From: Lathyrus oleraceus
Taxonomy: Eukaryota; Streptophyta; Magnoliopsida; Fabales; Fabaceae
Assembly (NCBI RefSeq): GCF_024323335.1
Contig: NC_066581.1
Span: forward strand, 439,122,281 to 439,186,280
Direction of reading: 5' to 3'
DNA: 64,000 nucleotides
A program made the translations under genes and the position numbers. Each line of letters starts with the position of its first letter. Position 1 is the stretch's first letter. Under the pieces are notes generated by a model. It had not been told where the DNA came from. It did no database searches and saw only the letters and a list, made by a program, of their open reading frames with translations. This document shows positions 10,831 to 22,307 of this stretch, piece by piece.

Positions 10831-11589
10831 ATGGACAAAGATGTAGGATTCTCAAATAGGCCACCCATGCTGGATGGTTCTAACTATGATGACTGGAAAC
10901 CTCGTATGATAGCCTTCTTGAGGTCTTTGGATAGCAAAGTCTGGAGAGCTGTCAACAAAGGATGGGAACATCCAACGAAGACAGGTAAAGATGGAATCAT
11001 TATGCAAATACCTGAAGAAGAGTGGGACAAGGAGCAAGAGGCATTAGCCCTTGGAAACTCTAAGGCCTTGAATGTAATGTTCAATGGGATAAATAAGAAC
11101 ATCTTCAGACTGGTGCATCACTGTGAGCTGGCTAAAGAAGTTTGGGATACTCTCAAAACAACTCATGAAGGTACCTCCAAGGTGAGGATGTCTAAACTTC
11201 AGATGCTGACTACCAAGTTTGAAAATATGAGGATAAAAGAGGATGAGACTATTCATGACTTCCACATGAATATTCTTGAAATTGCCAACACTTCTGGTGG
11301 CTTAGGAGAGAAAATGTCTGAAGAAAAACTTGTAAGAAAGATTCTCAGATCATTGCCCAAGAGATTTGCCATGAAGGTCACTGCTATAGAAGAAGCTCAA
11401 GATATCTGCAATATGAAGGTTGATGAGCTTATTGGTTCCCTACAAACCTTTGAAATGGGCTTGTGTGAGAATGTTGAAAAGAAAAACAAAAGCATAGCTT
11501 TTGTATCAAATACTGAAGAGGATTCAGAAGATGGAAGTACTGGAGGTGATGAAAGCATATCAGAAGCCATAGCCATGCTTGGGAGATAG
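10831..11589 (+). pseudogene. SIRE1 Gag (Ty1/copia), ended by a premature stop
   Basis: The 252-codon frame starts MDKDVGF and has the SIRE-type Gag signature: PPMLDGSNYDDWK at the N-terminus, then a helical Gag core (LGNSKALNVMFNGI, AKEVWDTLKTTHEGT, KILRSLPKRFAMK) and an acidic linker. Gag forms the virus-like particle. The TAG at 11587-11589 follows AIAMLGR and lies where the family continues toward the zinc knuckle; the next codons stay in frame and look normal. I therefore read it as a nonsense change, probably CAG to TAG. The ATG lies 56 bp after the primer site. Confidence 0.85.
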
Positions 11590-13266
11590 TTCAACAAGTT
11601 CATAAAGAAGATTGATAAAAAAGGTAGACCAAATATCAAGAACATTTCGTCTGACATCAATAAAAGATCAACATTTGAAGAAAAGTTCAACCAAGGCAAG
11701 GGAATCCATTGTCATGGATGTGAAGGTTTTGGACACGTTAGAGCTGAATGTCCTACTTACCTCAAGATGCAAAAGAAGGGAATATCTGTCACCTGGTCTG
11801 AAGGAGACTCTGAGAGTGAATCAGAAGGAGAATCTGCTAAACATGTCACTGCACTAACAAGTGTCTGTGCCTCTTATGATAACTCAAGTGGAGATGAACT
11901 TATCTTTGATGAACTTGCTGCTTCATATAAAAAGCTATGTGTCAAAAGTGCAGAAGTGTGTATACAAAGAGAAAAGCAGAAGAAACTCATCAAGGAGCTG
12001 GAGGATGAGAAAAAGAAGCATCTGACAGTCATAGATGGTCTAAATGGTGAGATAACCTTGCTGACCTCTAAGCTAGATCAAATGACAAAATCCATCAGAA
12101 TGCTGAATAAAGGAACTGACACTTTGGAAGAGATTCTAACGGTGGGACAGAAGTCAGGAACCATGTATGGTTTAGGCTTTGTTAAGAAATCCTCAGCTAA
12201 ACTCAAACGCTCAAAGGCTGAAGTTCAGAAAATCAAACAGAAGTCAAAACCAATGTCACAACATCAGGGAAACAGGAGGATTAACCATCAGAAGAAGAAA
12301 TTTCAAAGATGGAGATGTCACTACTGTGGTAGATTTGGCCACATAAAACCCTTCTGTTACAGGTTGCATGGCTATCCTAACCAGACCCCTCAAGTCAGAC
12401 CTAAGCAGAAGGCAGTTAAGCATAATGCCCCCATCAAGAAACAACAATGGGTTGCTAGGTTAGCTCACACAGCTCTAAGGGCATCTACCAGAGAAGACTG
12501 GTATTTTGATAGTGGTTGCTCAAGACATATGACTGGTATGGAGAACTTATTGGTGGATATACAACCTCATACTACCAGTTATGTGACCTTTGGTGATGGA
12601 ACTAAAGGAAAAATCAAAGGTGTTGGTAAGCTGGATAGTCCTGGAGTTCAAGAACTGAATAATGTGCTGTTAGTAAAAGGACTAACTGCTAATCTCATAA
12701 GCATAAGCCAATTATGTGATCAAGGGTTCTATGTTCAGTTCACTAAGGAAGTATGTATTGTGATGAATGGAGATAATCAGGAAGTTATGAGAGGATCCAG
12801 ATCCAAAGATAACTGTTATCTATGGGAACCTAAAGTCTCAAACTACTCCTCAATGTGCTCCTCAGCCAAGGAAGAACAGGAGGTGAAGCTATGGCATAGA
12901 CGACTTGGACATCTTCATTTAAGAGGAATGAAAAAGATCATCTCCAAGGAAGCAGTGAGAGGAATCCCAAAGCTGCTTATTGATGAAGGAAGAGTCTGTG
13001 GTGAATGCCAGGTTGGTAAGCAAACCAAGATGTCACATCCTAAGCTGGGACATCCTACAACATCCAAAACTCTGGAACTTTTTCACATGGACTTAATGGG
13101 ACCTATGCAGGTTGAAAGTCTGGGTGGGAAGAGATATGCTTATGTGGTTGTTGATGACCATTCCAGATACACATGGATAAGCTTCATCAGAGAAAAATCA
13201 GATGCATTTGATGTCTTCAAAGATCTGTGCATCAGACTCCAAAGGGAAAAGGATAGCTGTGTTGTC
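11590..13266 (+). pseudogene. SIRE1 pol: zinc knuckle, protease and N-terminal integrase, truncated
   Basis: In frame with gag after the TAG, this holds a zinc knuckle (CHGCEGFGH, near 11713), a Lys/Glu-rich spacer, and a second Cys/His motif (CHYCGRFGH) near 12319. The copia protease motif WYFDSGCSRHMTG lies near 12500. The GAG-pre-integrase and zinc finger region (LWHRRLGHLHLRGM, CGECQVGK) lies near 12890-13020, followed by the start of the integrase core (HMDLMGPM, VVDDHSRYTW). The frame is lost at about 13266, where it meets inverted SIRE2 sequence. The rest of integrase, RT, RNase H and the 3' LTR are missing. Confidence 0.87.
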
Positions 13267-13272
13267 TGAATT

Positions 13273-13346
13273 AGAGGTTTCCAGTAGTCATAGTTGGATC
13301 CATCCAAAATAGGTGGTCTGTGAACAGATCCATCATCTCTCTCCAT
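13273..13346 (-). pseudogene. SIRE2 Gag N-terminus, about 24 codons
   Basis: On the minus strand an ATG at 13346 opens MERDDGSVHRPPILDGSN, the same Gag start as SIRE1 but clearly diverged. Similarity ends after the WKP motif at about 13273. Beyond that the sequence is SIRE1 integrase on the other strand. Only the first part of the Gag domain remains, so it cannot function. Confidence 0.8.
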
Positions 13347-13399
13347 AGTACCAGAAAGTATCGTCCCTAGATCTCACCCAGAACTAGAGCAGGATGCCT

Positions 13400-13411
13400 G
13401 CTCTGATACCA
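13400..13411 (-). other. SIRE2 primer-binding site
   Basis: GCTCTGATACCA on the plus strand is the reverse of the initiator-Met primer site. It sits two bases from the LTR edge at 13414. Confidence 0.88.
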
Positions 13412-13413
13412 AT

Positions 13414-14342
13414 TGAAATTCTGGTATCAGATATGAGATGTCGAAGGTAATGTCACGACACTAATATCTGAATAATATAAACAGGATAAAAGATAGAGAA
13501 CAATAATGCAAGAGACACAAGCAATTGTTAACCCAGTTCGGTGCAACTCACCTACGTCTGGGGGCTACCAAGCCAGGAAGGAAATCCACTAAATAGAATC
13601 AGTTCAAAGACTCTCAGTAAACAACATAAGTTACAGTCTTTTTCACCTAATCTCTACCTGTGTGACTTCTACCTAAGAACTCTTAGATATAAGACCCCAC
13701 TCACTCCCCCTCAATCACACCAGTGATATAAATAAGAATTACAATGAAAAGAAGACACTCTTCAAAGACACACACTTGATCTTACTTAGCAGCTTCAATC
13801 AAGTAGACACACACTCATGCTTAAAAGCTTTGAGTGACAAATTACAACTCAAAAATCAGACCAATTCAATCATCTATGGATGAATTGAATGGCTTACAAA
13901 ACACACAACCACACAAGACTTAAACCCTTATTCTCTCTCAATATTTCGTTCCTTATTTCTTGTGTTATAAATCAGGTTTTCCATGTCCTTTTTATAGAAG
14001 CATTTGGCTGGGCTTGGACATCATAAAACCCTAAAACTATTTTCCTAATAAATCTTCTCATGACAGTTGATTAGATCTATTTGGAAAATAAGTTAATCTC
14101 GTTGTAATTACTGATTGATAACGTGTTTAATTATATCTTCAATCATACACAGATTTGCATTAAAAACGCAATCACATAATACATAACATTCAGACTGAAT
14201 GTTCTGTATACAGATGTCATGACATCGGGTCTGACATCCTGGAAAAATCCTGCATAATTACATTTTAAACATCCAGCAGGTACATGATATCTTATGTTAA
14301 GACAACACATGTGACATCTTGTGAACACTCTAGGTTTTACCA
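13414..14342 (-). repeat. SIRE2 5' LTR
   Basis: This 929-bp LTR is read on the minus strand. Its inner edge is TGAAATT at 13414 and its outer edge is GGTTTTACCA ending at 14342. A TATAAAA box lies on the minus strand at 13990-13996. It resembles the SIRE1 LTR in its last 300 bases but lacks the long 143-bp array, so the two belong to different SIRE subfamilies. Past 14342 the sequence is a different copia pol, so this outer edge is a real insertion boundary. The partner LTR is missing. Confidence 0.82.
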
Positions 14343-14640
14343 AAATTGTTGCCTGTTACTAGAACCAACAGAAAGAATATAACCAATTAACATGGTGAGA
14401 AGTATGTTAAAAGGTAAGCACCTACCCAAAGAATGATGGGGAGAAGCAGTGTCGGTAACTACGTATATTTTGAACAGATGTTCAACGAAGAAGCTAGAAG
14501 GAATTACGCCAGAAGAATGTTGGTTTGGTGTCAAGCCTAGCTTGAGTCATCCAAACATTTTTGGGTCTATAGCATATAGACATGTGCTGAATCAATTGAG
14601 AAGAAAACTTGATGACAAGTTGAGTCAGATGATCCTATAG
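14343..14640 (+). pseudogene. Third Ty1/copia element: integrase C-terminal piece
   Basis: The frame reads MVRSMLKGKHLPKE, a stop, then WGEAVSVTTYILNRC and LRRKLDDK. This is the conserved end of the copia integrase core and the region just after it. The N-terminal half of the element is absent, because SIRE2's LTR edge at 14342 abuts it directly. Stops fall near 14431 (TGA) and 14638 (TAG). The clade is not assigned. Confidence 0.8.
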
Positions 14641-15939
14641 GATATCATTAGACTGGAGGTTAAGAGTTGTGAAAAAGAAGTAGTGATCAGCAGGGATGTG
14701 ATCATAGATGAGCTTAAGGAATGAGATTGGACTGAAAATATCATGAAGGATTTAGTGATAATCTTATGTGAATAACTAGAAATTAAAGTCGAAAGAGAAG
14801 TTTGACAAGAAGAAGTTAGAGGTCAAGCAAGCCCAAGCAGACCTTAACGAATAAGACACATGCCTGCAAGGTTGCAAGAATGTGTGATTACATCAGATGA
14901 TGTGGTCAATGATGAAGGTGAGTTGGTACACTATGATTTCTATGCAGATGTCGAACCAATCAACTTAGTTGAGGCACTGAAGGATTCGAAATGGGTGAAA
15001 GCAATGAATGAGGAACTAAAGTCCATAGAAGATAACAACACCTGGTCACTTGACGAATTGCCTCAAGATAACAAGTCAATCGATGTGAAGTGGGTATAAA
15101 AGGTGAATTTGAATCCCAAAGGTGAGGTAACTCGACATAAGGGAAGACTTGTGGCAAAAGGATTTCTTCAAAAGGAAGGAATCAACTTCGATGAAGTTTT
15201 TGCACCAATTGCTAGAATCAAAAATATCAAGTTGGTTGTTGGTCTAGCAAACATGAACAACTGGCACACATGTCAGATGGGTGTGAAATATGCATTCCTG
15301 AATGGCCCCTTAGATGAAGAAGTCTACGTTGCATAACCAGTTGGGTTTGTGAAACATGGAAAAGAAAGCAAGGTATACAGGCTACATAAAGCCCTATAGG
15401 AACTTAAGCAAGCTCCAAGAGCTTGGAATAAGAAGATAGACAGTTTCCTAAGGGAAAAGGAATTTGTGAAGTGCACAAATGAGCATGGAGTATATGCAAG
15501 ACGAAGCAATAGTGAATTTCTTATACTATATCTCTATGTTGATGACCTGTTGATAACAGAAAGTTACAAGAAGGAGATCGAAGATTTCAAGCATTACCTA
15601 AGTTAGGAGTTTGAAATGTCAAACTTGGGAAATCACTCATACTTCCTTGGAATTTAATTCTACAAGAGTAGTAGAGGCTTGGTGATGCACAAAAGAAGAT
15701 ATGTAGGAGAAATACTCAAGAGATTTGAGATGCAAGAATGCAACCCAACTTCAATTCCAATTGTGCCCATACTGCAACTATCGAAAGATACAAATGAAGA
15801 TGATATCGATCCAACACAGTATAGAAGACTCATTGGATCACTTCGATTCCTTTGTCACGCTAGGCCTGATCTAGCATACAATGTATGTATGGTGAGTAGA
15901 TTCTTGCAGAATCTAAAGGTATCACACCGATTCATCTAA
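14641..15939 (+). pseudogene. Third Ty1/copia element: linker and reverse transcriptase
   Basis: The same frame continues through a decayed linker (14641-14859) into copia RT. The RT has AMNEELKSIEDNNTW, RHKGRLVAKGF, FAPIARIKN and the catalytic LYVDDLLI near 15530. It ends in YRRLIGSLRFLCHARPDLAY near 15820-15880. In-frame stops occur at 15097-15099, 15334-15336, near 15397, near 15604, near 15654 and at 15937-15939. Some look like C-to-T changes (CAA or CAG to TAA or TAG). All motifs remain in one frame, so decay is by substitution more than by indel. RT would copy the element RNA into DNA, but this copy is dead. Confidence 0.85.
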
Positions 15940-15948
15940 AGGATACTA

Positions 15949-16398
15949 ATGCATCTGAAAGGAACTCTCGACTATGGCATTTTATTTCCTGCATATGATG
16001 AAGGAAAAGAATGCAAGCTAGTGGTTTACACCGATTCAAGTTGGTGTCGTGATGTTGAGGATAGAAAATCCACAGATGGCTACGTGTTTATGCTAGGTGG
16101 TGCAGCTGTTGCTTGGAGTTTAAGAAAGGAACTATCAGTAACGCTTCCTTCGTGTGAAGAAGAGTACATATTTGCTTCTCTTTGGGCATGTCAAGCAACA
16201 TGGATGGTGAATTTAGTCAAAGAGATTACAGGAAAGAATCATGGAGCTATTACCATGAAGATCGACAAATATGTTTGCTATCAATATGGAAAAGAATATG
16301 ATAGTGTATGGAAGAAGTGGACACATCAAAATGAGGTTCCATTATCTTCGAGAGCAAGTAGCAGAAGCGAAGATAAACTTGGAACACTGCAGAATTGA
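15949..16398 (+). pseudogene. Third Ty1/copia element: RNase H and pol end
   Basis: This frame covers the copia RNase H: HLKGTLDYGILF, YTDSSWCRDVEDRKSTDGY with the first acidic residue, WSLRKELSVTLPSCEEEY, and a decayed tail that normally carries the IxVxxDN motif (here MKIDKYVC). It ends with a TGA at 16396-16398, about 100 bp before the 3' LTR. Confidence 0.85.
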
Positions 16399-16502
16399 GA
16401 ATCATATTGCAAATATCATGATGAAATGAGTGCAGGTCGAAGTATTCAAGAAGTTAAGGCATATGATAAATATATACAGCTTAGACACAATGGATTAGGT
16501 GG

Positions 16503-16914
16503 TGTGTTTAATTGTAATTCAGTGTCAAATTAGTATTTTCGACAAATTTTGTGCTTCTCAAAATGTTATGTGTTGAAATTGTGTGAGTATCAAAGTGTCG
16601 AGGAATTAGCCTCGACATGGATATGGTTTTAAACCTAATTTTGTAATGTTGGAAAAATTAGGAAATTTGGGATTTTTTTTTGGCTTTGCTTAGGGAGAAA
16701 ATAAACAAAATCTATAAATATGGAGTAACCCCTATTATTGTAAACACTTGAATTTTGCAGTTGCAAAAGAATAAAGAATCACAGTTTGCGAGCAGAGAGG
16801 AACTCTGCAGAAAATTAATCTTTTTCCTTCTCTCGATAAACTCTAACTCTTTTCTTCTCAATTCAATCTTCTTTTCTTGTTTTTCATCACCATTTTACAG
16901 CGATAAAATCTTGC
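16503..16914 (+). repeat. Third Ty1/copia element: 3' LTR (right edge approximate)
   Basis: A purine-rich tract GGATTAGGTGG (16492-16502) precedes TGTGTTTAATTGTAATTC, taken as the LTR start. A TATAAATA box lies at 16713-16720. The right edge is not certain; candidates ending in CA lie near 16905-16915. The matching 5' LTR is not in the window. Confidence 0.6.
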
Positions 16915-17479
16915 AACCGAGGTTGGTTAATTCACTTGAATGAAGAACAAGAGGGAATTTGATCGATGCAATTGAATCTTGCTCATCAAGATTGATTCAG
17001 AATTACTCAAAGTCTTGGGTTTAATTCCAAAGTTTCCTAGTAATCAATTTAATTAGTTAGAACTTTGTATTAATCAATTAATTTTATTAGTTAGTTTTGA
17101 TTGGCTTGATTATTGGACCACATTGATGATTTTTGCAAATAACTCTTGATAACTAATTTTTAGTTACTTTAATTAATTGATTAATTAAATTATGGTAATT
17201 CACTTGGTTTTGTGGTTGATGGTCCTTTAATTTGGTTAATTTGAAATTTTATTTTATTTGCCATATTATCCTCCATTTGGGAAAAATGTACCCCAATCCC
17301 ATGAACATGTAACAATTTTATCGCTTTCCATTTTATCATTTTCCATATTCGTCAATTAACTTAGAAATAACCAAAAGAGACTTAAAAATAATTGTTTTTC
17401 AAAAAAGGCAACAAAAAAACATCTGATACAACCTCAAGTCATTTTCAAAAACATATTTACAATAAATCAGATAAAAGAG
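16915..17479 (+). other. AT-rich stretch without recognisable genes
   Basis: The sequence is rich in AATTAATTAA-like words from 17040 to 17260, followed by A-rich runs. I see no coding similarity, LTR edge or RNA gene. It is probably decayed retrotransposon DNA. Confidence 0.4.
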
Positions 17480-17838
17480 GATGAGGTGTACATACTTGTC
17501 CACACCATTTCTCAAGTACTTGGGTTGTCAGTTGTGCTTAGCTTGTGGCCCGATGCTTTCCTTACATTCAAAACACTTAAAAATAAATGAGTTTATTCGG
17601 GTCCTCATGGGATGGAAAAGAGAGGTTAGGATGCACTTGTCCTTTTAGCTCCCAAGTATTCTGATTGTCGACGTACTTAGCTTGTGGCTAGATGTTTGTC
17701 TTCCTCTAAGTACCATTGATTAAACTCACCTCACAAATTTCATAAACAAAAATATTTTTGGGATGAAAAATAAAGGTCAAAATGGATTTATCCTTTCAGC
17801 TCTCGAGTACTTGGATTGTCGATCGTAGTTAAATGAAA
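17480..17838. repeat. Diverged tandem repeat of about 148 bp, two and a half copies
   Basis: Units start near 17480, 17630 and 17778. Each has an ACTTGTCC-like word, then CAAGTACTTGGGTTGTC-like and TTAGCTTGTGGC-like words at matching distances; the third is cut short. They lie where the LTR of the minus-strand Athila-like element is expected, but I cannot show they belong to it. Confidence 0.5.
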
Positions 17839-18058
17839 ACTCTTTATTTTTAGCAGCGTGATATGCGTGATGCTGCGGGTGATTATTCCCGTAGTTGCAT
17901 ATTTTTTGCTCCTTTTCCCATTAGATTTTCACTAAGTCTTTATTTCTTCATACTTGGTCATTTTTGAATATTTTTTGGTCTTTAATCTTTATTCTTGCTC
18001 ATCTTTGACTTGTTTTGCTCCGTTTCTTTGACAAAAAACATGCAATGACATAGTGCCA
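17839..18058 (-). repeat. Athila-like element: start of its 3' LTR (minus strand)
   Basis: On the minus strand the purine tract AAGTTTGGGGGTGGGA (18059-18074) is followed by TGGCACTATG. In Athila and related plant elements a tract of the form AAGTTTGGGGG marks the 3' LTR start. The far end of this LTR is not recognised and it may extend lower than 17839. Confidence 0.55.
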
Positions 18059-18074
18059 TCCCACCCCCAAACTT
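18059..18074 (-). other. Athila-like polypurine tract
   Basis: The minus strand reads AAGTTTGGGGGTGGGA, preceded by GAGGACAAGCAACAATTC. This context (TACTTGAGGACAAGC followed by AAGTTTGGGGG) is familiar from the 3' end of plant Athila-like elements. Confidence 0.7.
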
Positions 18075-19313
18075 GAATTGTTGCTTGTCCTCAAGTAACT
18101 TGTCTGCACTGCAAATTCCAAAAAGAAAAACAATTTTCCACAATAACAAGTGAACATCACCATATGAACTTTGTTTTACCTGACCACCATTCTAGAGTCC
18201 AACTGCAATTTGGAAAATTCAGAAAACATCCCCAATCTTTGACAAGCACTCAACTTATCTCTCATCTCACCATGACTCACCAAATTGATAGGTTAGTCTC
18301 TCAATCAACATGAAAAATAGTTTATACTCAGCTTGATCATGTTTAATAGAATTCTTCAAAGAAATTAAAACACTCACACTTGAGGGATTTTTCAATTGTA
18401 ACTTGGCTTATGTTCGGGTCGAACATTTTCAGGAACGTAGGTTTAAACCTTTAGAGTTAGGTACCTAGTTCTCCTATTGTACTATACCACTCTTATTCTT
18501 ATCAACAACACTAGAGATATCGTTATTGTCGTCCTCAATTTTTATTTGCATTCTTTTTCTCTTTTTTTTTGAAGTTATTTTTAACTTCTTATTTTCTCAA
18601 AAAAATTGAATTTTGACCGTTTTTTCTCTAGTACCCTAACCCCAAACTTAAACCTTGCTCACTTCCAAGAGAAACCCCAAACTTATTTTGTTTCATATAG
18701 ATTTATAACTAAAAATTTATATATAACTCCAAAGAGAGGGTGGAAAGATGTAATATTTCAAGTCATATGGCTAATAAATAAGGCCAAGTCACCGAAAGAA
18801 TGTTTAAACTCAAAGTGGTTAGCAAAGGACTTTTCCATTACTACATAGTGGTTTTAAAAAGGCTCAGAATTCATAGAAAACAATTGCCTTTATGTGTGTA
18901 AATTAAATCTAACAAATTGAATCAGAAATAGTTGAAACCTGATAAAGCAATAATGCATGGATACACTCAATGAAAGGAATAGTAAACAATGGAAATAATT
19001 TTCCTTAAACCCTACTAGTAGAGGTATCTGGAGGTTGAGTACAAGCCTGTAAATTCCTTTTTCATCATGTGCTTTTAATTCTTAAGTCTCTTTCCTGATG
19101 ATAAAGTTTCATCTGATGGTGCTTTTGGTTCATCTGTTCAATGCTAAAGTTGCAATTTTTGTAAATTGGAAAGAAACAACAGTAGCAAACTTATTCATTA
19201 AAGACAAACTTGATTAGAATTATACAATGGGGAAGAGTACTTATAAGTGTTATTACTCTTCGTTGGGCATACATTAGAAAATAAATAAAAAACATCTAGA
19301 ACCTAAAAATTGG
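18075..19313 (-). other. Athila-like 3' untranslated region, no gene seen
   Basis: This non-coding stretch of about 1.2 kb lies between the late ORF and the polypurine tract of the minus-strand element. It has short T-rich runs (near 18555) but no protein similarity on either strand and no clear repeat. Confidence 0.5.
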
Positions 19314-20597
19314 CTACATGTCTGCTTCAAATGTCATCATTGCGGAAAAGATCGTGCATGTCATTCATGATGTTGTTGAAATCATTATTTTTTCGGATCC
19401 ATTCTTTTCTCATGTTCTTTCTTCTTCTCTCTTTCTCTTGATCTTGGTTTCTGAAATAATTCTCCATATCTTCAGTGTTTGCAAAAGGTGCTCTTAAACT
19501 ATGACAGACATACGATCCTCTTCTTGGTTGTAGAAGTCTCTGAATATAGGTGCGAACCTTGGGGGTTCAGCATACAAGGTGGGGGAAACTTACTTTATCC
19601 ACCTTGTTACTCCCACTGCATGAGCTTCCATCCTTCTCTGAAATTCGGATGCTTGTTGATTTCCTTGAATGTGTGTCTCCTGCTGCTGTACTCGAGGTTG
19701 GTAGAATTCTTCATTTTTTGCTTGGTTATCTTATTGATTTGGTTGAGCTGCTCTTGTTGGGTGATTATGTTTAAGCCTCTTAATTATCAAAGCATTGATA
19801 GGCTCTTTTGGACCTATCATCACATCATCTGAGTAGGTGGGTACTCCAGCTCTCCTGCACAATTCATTAATAACACAAAAATGCTCACGTTATGCAGCAT
19901 TAGCCATATTTTTAATATTTTCAAAAATTAAGCACCCTACATTAATATGATAACCCCTTAAAAGAGCCAAAAGTCATAAGCACTGCTTCACAATAAGTTG
20001 TGACTGATTAGAGGTGACATTTAGAGTTTGTACAAAGAATAAGGCCTATGCCCTAGGGACTGGGCAAAATTCAATTGTTTTAAGTTGCAACACTAAGCCA
20101 CGCTCAATCACCCATTCAACCATAGGCCTACAGAAAGCATCAAGCATTTCTTCGGCCATGGCTTCGTTATAATACGGTGCTCATTTCTATAAGTCTTAAG
20201 AGAATAGACGGGAGGAGGTTGAAAATTTAAAAGAGAATTAATAGCCCTAACAGAGTAATCGATGTACTTACCTCGCACATATGAAGTATAAGAACCCACA
20301 TCACTAAATAAATAATTTTCATAAAACTTGAGGCCAATGGTTTTGTTGGTTTCCTGAATTAACTTATTAACACTTACCTATTGTCGTTGTTGCAACATTT
20401 CTACCACTTCTTCAAAACCTCCCAGGTTGTCGTATACAAAAGCTTTTTCTCTCATGATATGGTAGTCCACCAACTTTTAATATTTTTCAGCATTTCCTTA
20501 AAAAAGAAACGTCATATTTGGAAAAGTTGGAGCACTTGGTGAGGAAGTAGTGCATGACGATGAACCTCTTGTAACTTTTCCCCTCTTTGAAGCCATT
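19314..20597 (-). pseudogene. Athila-like late ORF, plant transposon protein type, decayed
   Basis: On the minus strand an ATG at 20597 opens MASKRGKVTRGSSSC. About 428 codons follow to a TAG at 19314-19316, interrupted by one frameshift in a T-run near 20505 and several stops. Recognisable parts include a VYDNLGGFEE-like segment, YVRGKYIDYSVRAINSLLNF (a retroelement protein region common in plants), CVINELCRRAGVP and a Gln/Glu-rich end. The function is unknown; Athila elements carry a third ORF after pol that has been called envelope-like, and position fits that. The frameshift is one extra T. It is not expressed as a whole protein. Confidence 0.6.
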
Positions 20598-20739
20598 TTT
20601 CCTGCAACAACACAAAAATAACACTGCACAGAGAAAAAAATTGAGTAGAAAGGAGTCATTAGAAGAGATTTGAGATTAAGAGATATTAGAGAAAAGGGTT
20701 GTGAGAAAAAAAGATTTAGAAATCTCTATTTATAGGTAG

Positions 20740-20945
20740 TTTTTCGCTCTCATCGCGTGCGTTATGCGTCCATCGCACGCGCGATGCTAACAGTCTTCCA
20801 ACGTATCTCCACCAACGTCCCCATCATGCACGTTACACGTCCATCGCGCGTGCGATACTAACGGTTCCTAGAGTCTCAACTTCTCTATCGCACGTGTTAT
20901 GAAGCCATTGTGCACGATATAGACTTATCACGCGTGCGATGGGCT
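20740..20945. repeat. GC-rich near-palindrome repeats (CATCGCGCGTGCGATG type)
   Basis: At least five variants of the 16-bp near-palindrome CATCGCGCGTGCGATG lie here, at about 20750-20798, 20838-20860, 20886-20895 and 20925-20942, in otherwise AT-rich DNA. They sit just upstream (minus-strand sense) of the late ORF. The CpG density contrasts with the surroundings. A role as leader or internal control sequence for the late ORF is possible but unproven. Confidence 0.65.
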
Positions 20946-21229
20946 ACGTGATTTTTCTAGGGCTTTCTTTTTATCCTCTCTTCTTTTCCTTTCACATGTC
21001 TCTTCTCTACTTTGTTTTTCACCCACATTATTTTCTTGCTATAGAACATAGAAAATCAATATGTGTTAATTAAATAAATTTAAATCAAACTAAAAAACCT
21101 TTATTTGTGGGTTGTCTTCCACCCAATGTTTCTTTACCGTCATTAGCTTGACGGTCCATGCCTAAGGCACGTCAGGCGCAAGTGACACCCTCACACCAGA
21201 TACTTCTCCTTTCTTCCTTCCTTTGTCAT

Positions 21230-22030
21230 CCTTGATACCTTTGTGTTCCATATGGTAGCATGTTTCCAGGTCATTTGCATACGGTATCCATTCATAAGAA
21301 TTAAACACCACTTGTTATTATTATACTTCAAGCTAAGTTCACATGTTTCCAAATATATTAAAGTTTTCCCGATCGTCGAGAATGGGCGTCAGAGAATAAC
21401 TGAGCCACTTATTTCTCCCTTCATATCTACCACCACAAAATATATATGAAAAACTAAACCATCGACATGTACTAACACATCTTACAGAACACCATGAGGG
21501 TGAGTAACATATAAATCAACTTAAGTGAGAGTTACATTACTAAGCATGATCTCTCCTAAATTTAATTCCTTTTCCTTATTCAGAGGAATTAAATTTATAC
21601 TCAACCCTAAATCATATAGAGCATATGGGATCTCTACCCCACCAATAGTGCAAGAGATGTTAAACTTACCTGGATCCTTCAGTTTTGTTGACATTGTTTG
21701 GAGCAATTCCGTATCACAATTTTCAGTCATATTTACCTCCTCCTTATCCAACTTCTACTTTATACCAAGTAATAATACCTTCACAAATTAGAAAATTTTG
21801 GCATTAGATCTAAAACTTCATGAAGATAAATACTTACTTTAAGCTTGGTTAACATCTCTTTAAATTTGGTAAACACCCATTCCTCATCTTCCTGTGGTGG
21901 TTTCTTTTTAATGAATGGGTATGTCGGTTTCACATAATCTGGTAGCTCTGGGTTAAGGTCATTTAGAATTTGTTTCTTATTACTTATCCAAGGGGAATTT
22001 TTATCTATTAATTGCTTAATGGTGACCTTT
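21230..22030 (-). pseudogene. Athila-like Gag end and aspartic protease fragment
   Basis: On the minus strand the end of Gag is visible near 21800-21990 (LPDYVKPTYPFIKKK, then EWVFTKFKEMLTKLKV and LHEVLDLMPKF). Protease follows near 21520-21750 (KLKDPGKFNISCTIGGVEI, ALYDLGLSINLIPL). The usual Athila core is D-L-G-A-S; here it reads DLGLS. Protease similarity continues with stops toward 21230 (VTHPHGVL, VVVDMKGEI). Gag N-terminus, RT, RNase H and integrase are absent: about 630 bp later the late ORF begins. The right edge meets Ogre A's LTR near 22030, so the Gag start may lie beyond A outside the window. Confidence 0.75.
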
Positions 22031-22307
22031 TGATCTCACCTTTCCAAAGAGCTCAAATTCATCCATTTTGGACAAGGAATGCATAGGTTGCGCATGGCAT
22101 GAACATGGTGACATCACTTGGCAAGGATCAAACTTCAAATCTAAATGCACACTTGCCTTGTAATCCAAGCTGAGTTCAAACTATCCAACATTCATTTGTG
22201 GACTTATGGCAATGATTTTATGGGCCTATGCGCGCCCATGCACTCATGCATCATCCATGACCAAATTTTGAAAGTGATTTCAAGTGTGCAAATATCAATG
22301 ATTTCAG

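Noticed and set aside
13541..13726. 61-codon plus-strand frame
   Set aside because: Lies antisense within the SIRE2 LTR; no support as a gene.
830..14342. SIRE1-SIRE2 inverted arrangement as an autointegration product
   Set aside because: The two LTRs are too different in length and sequence to come from one cDNA, and no shared target duplication is present.
18606..18848. 80-codon plus-strand frame
   Set aside because: Runs antisense to the Athila-like 3' UTR, with no domain and AT-driven codon content.
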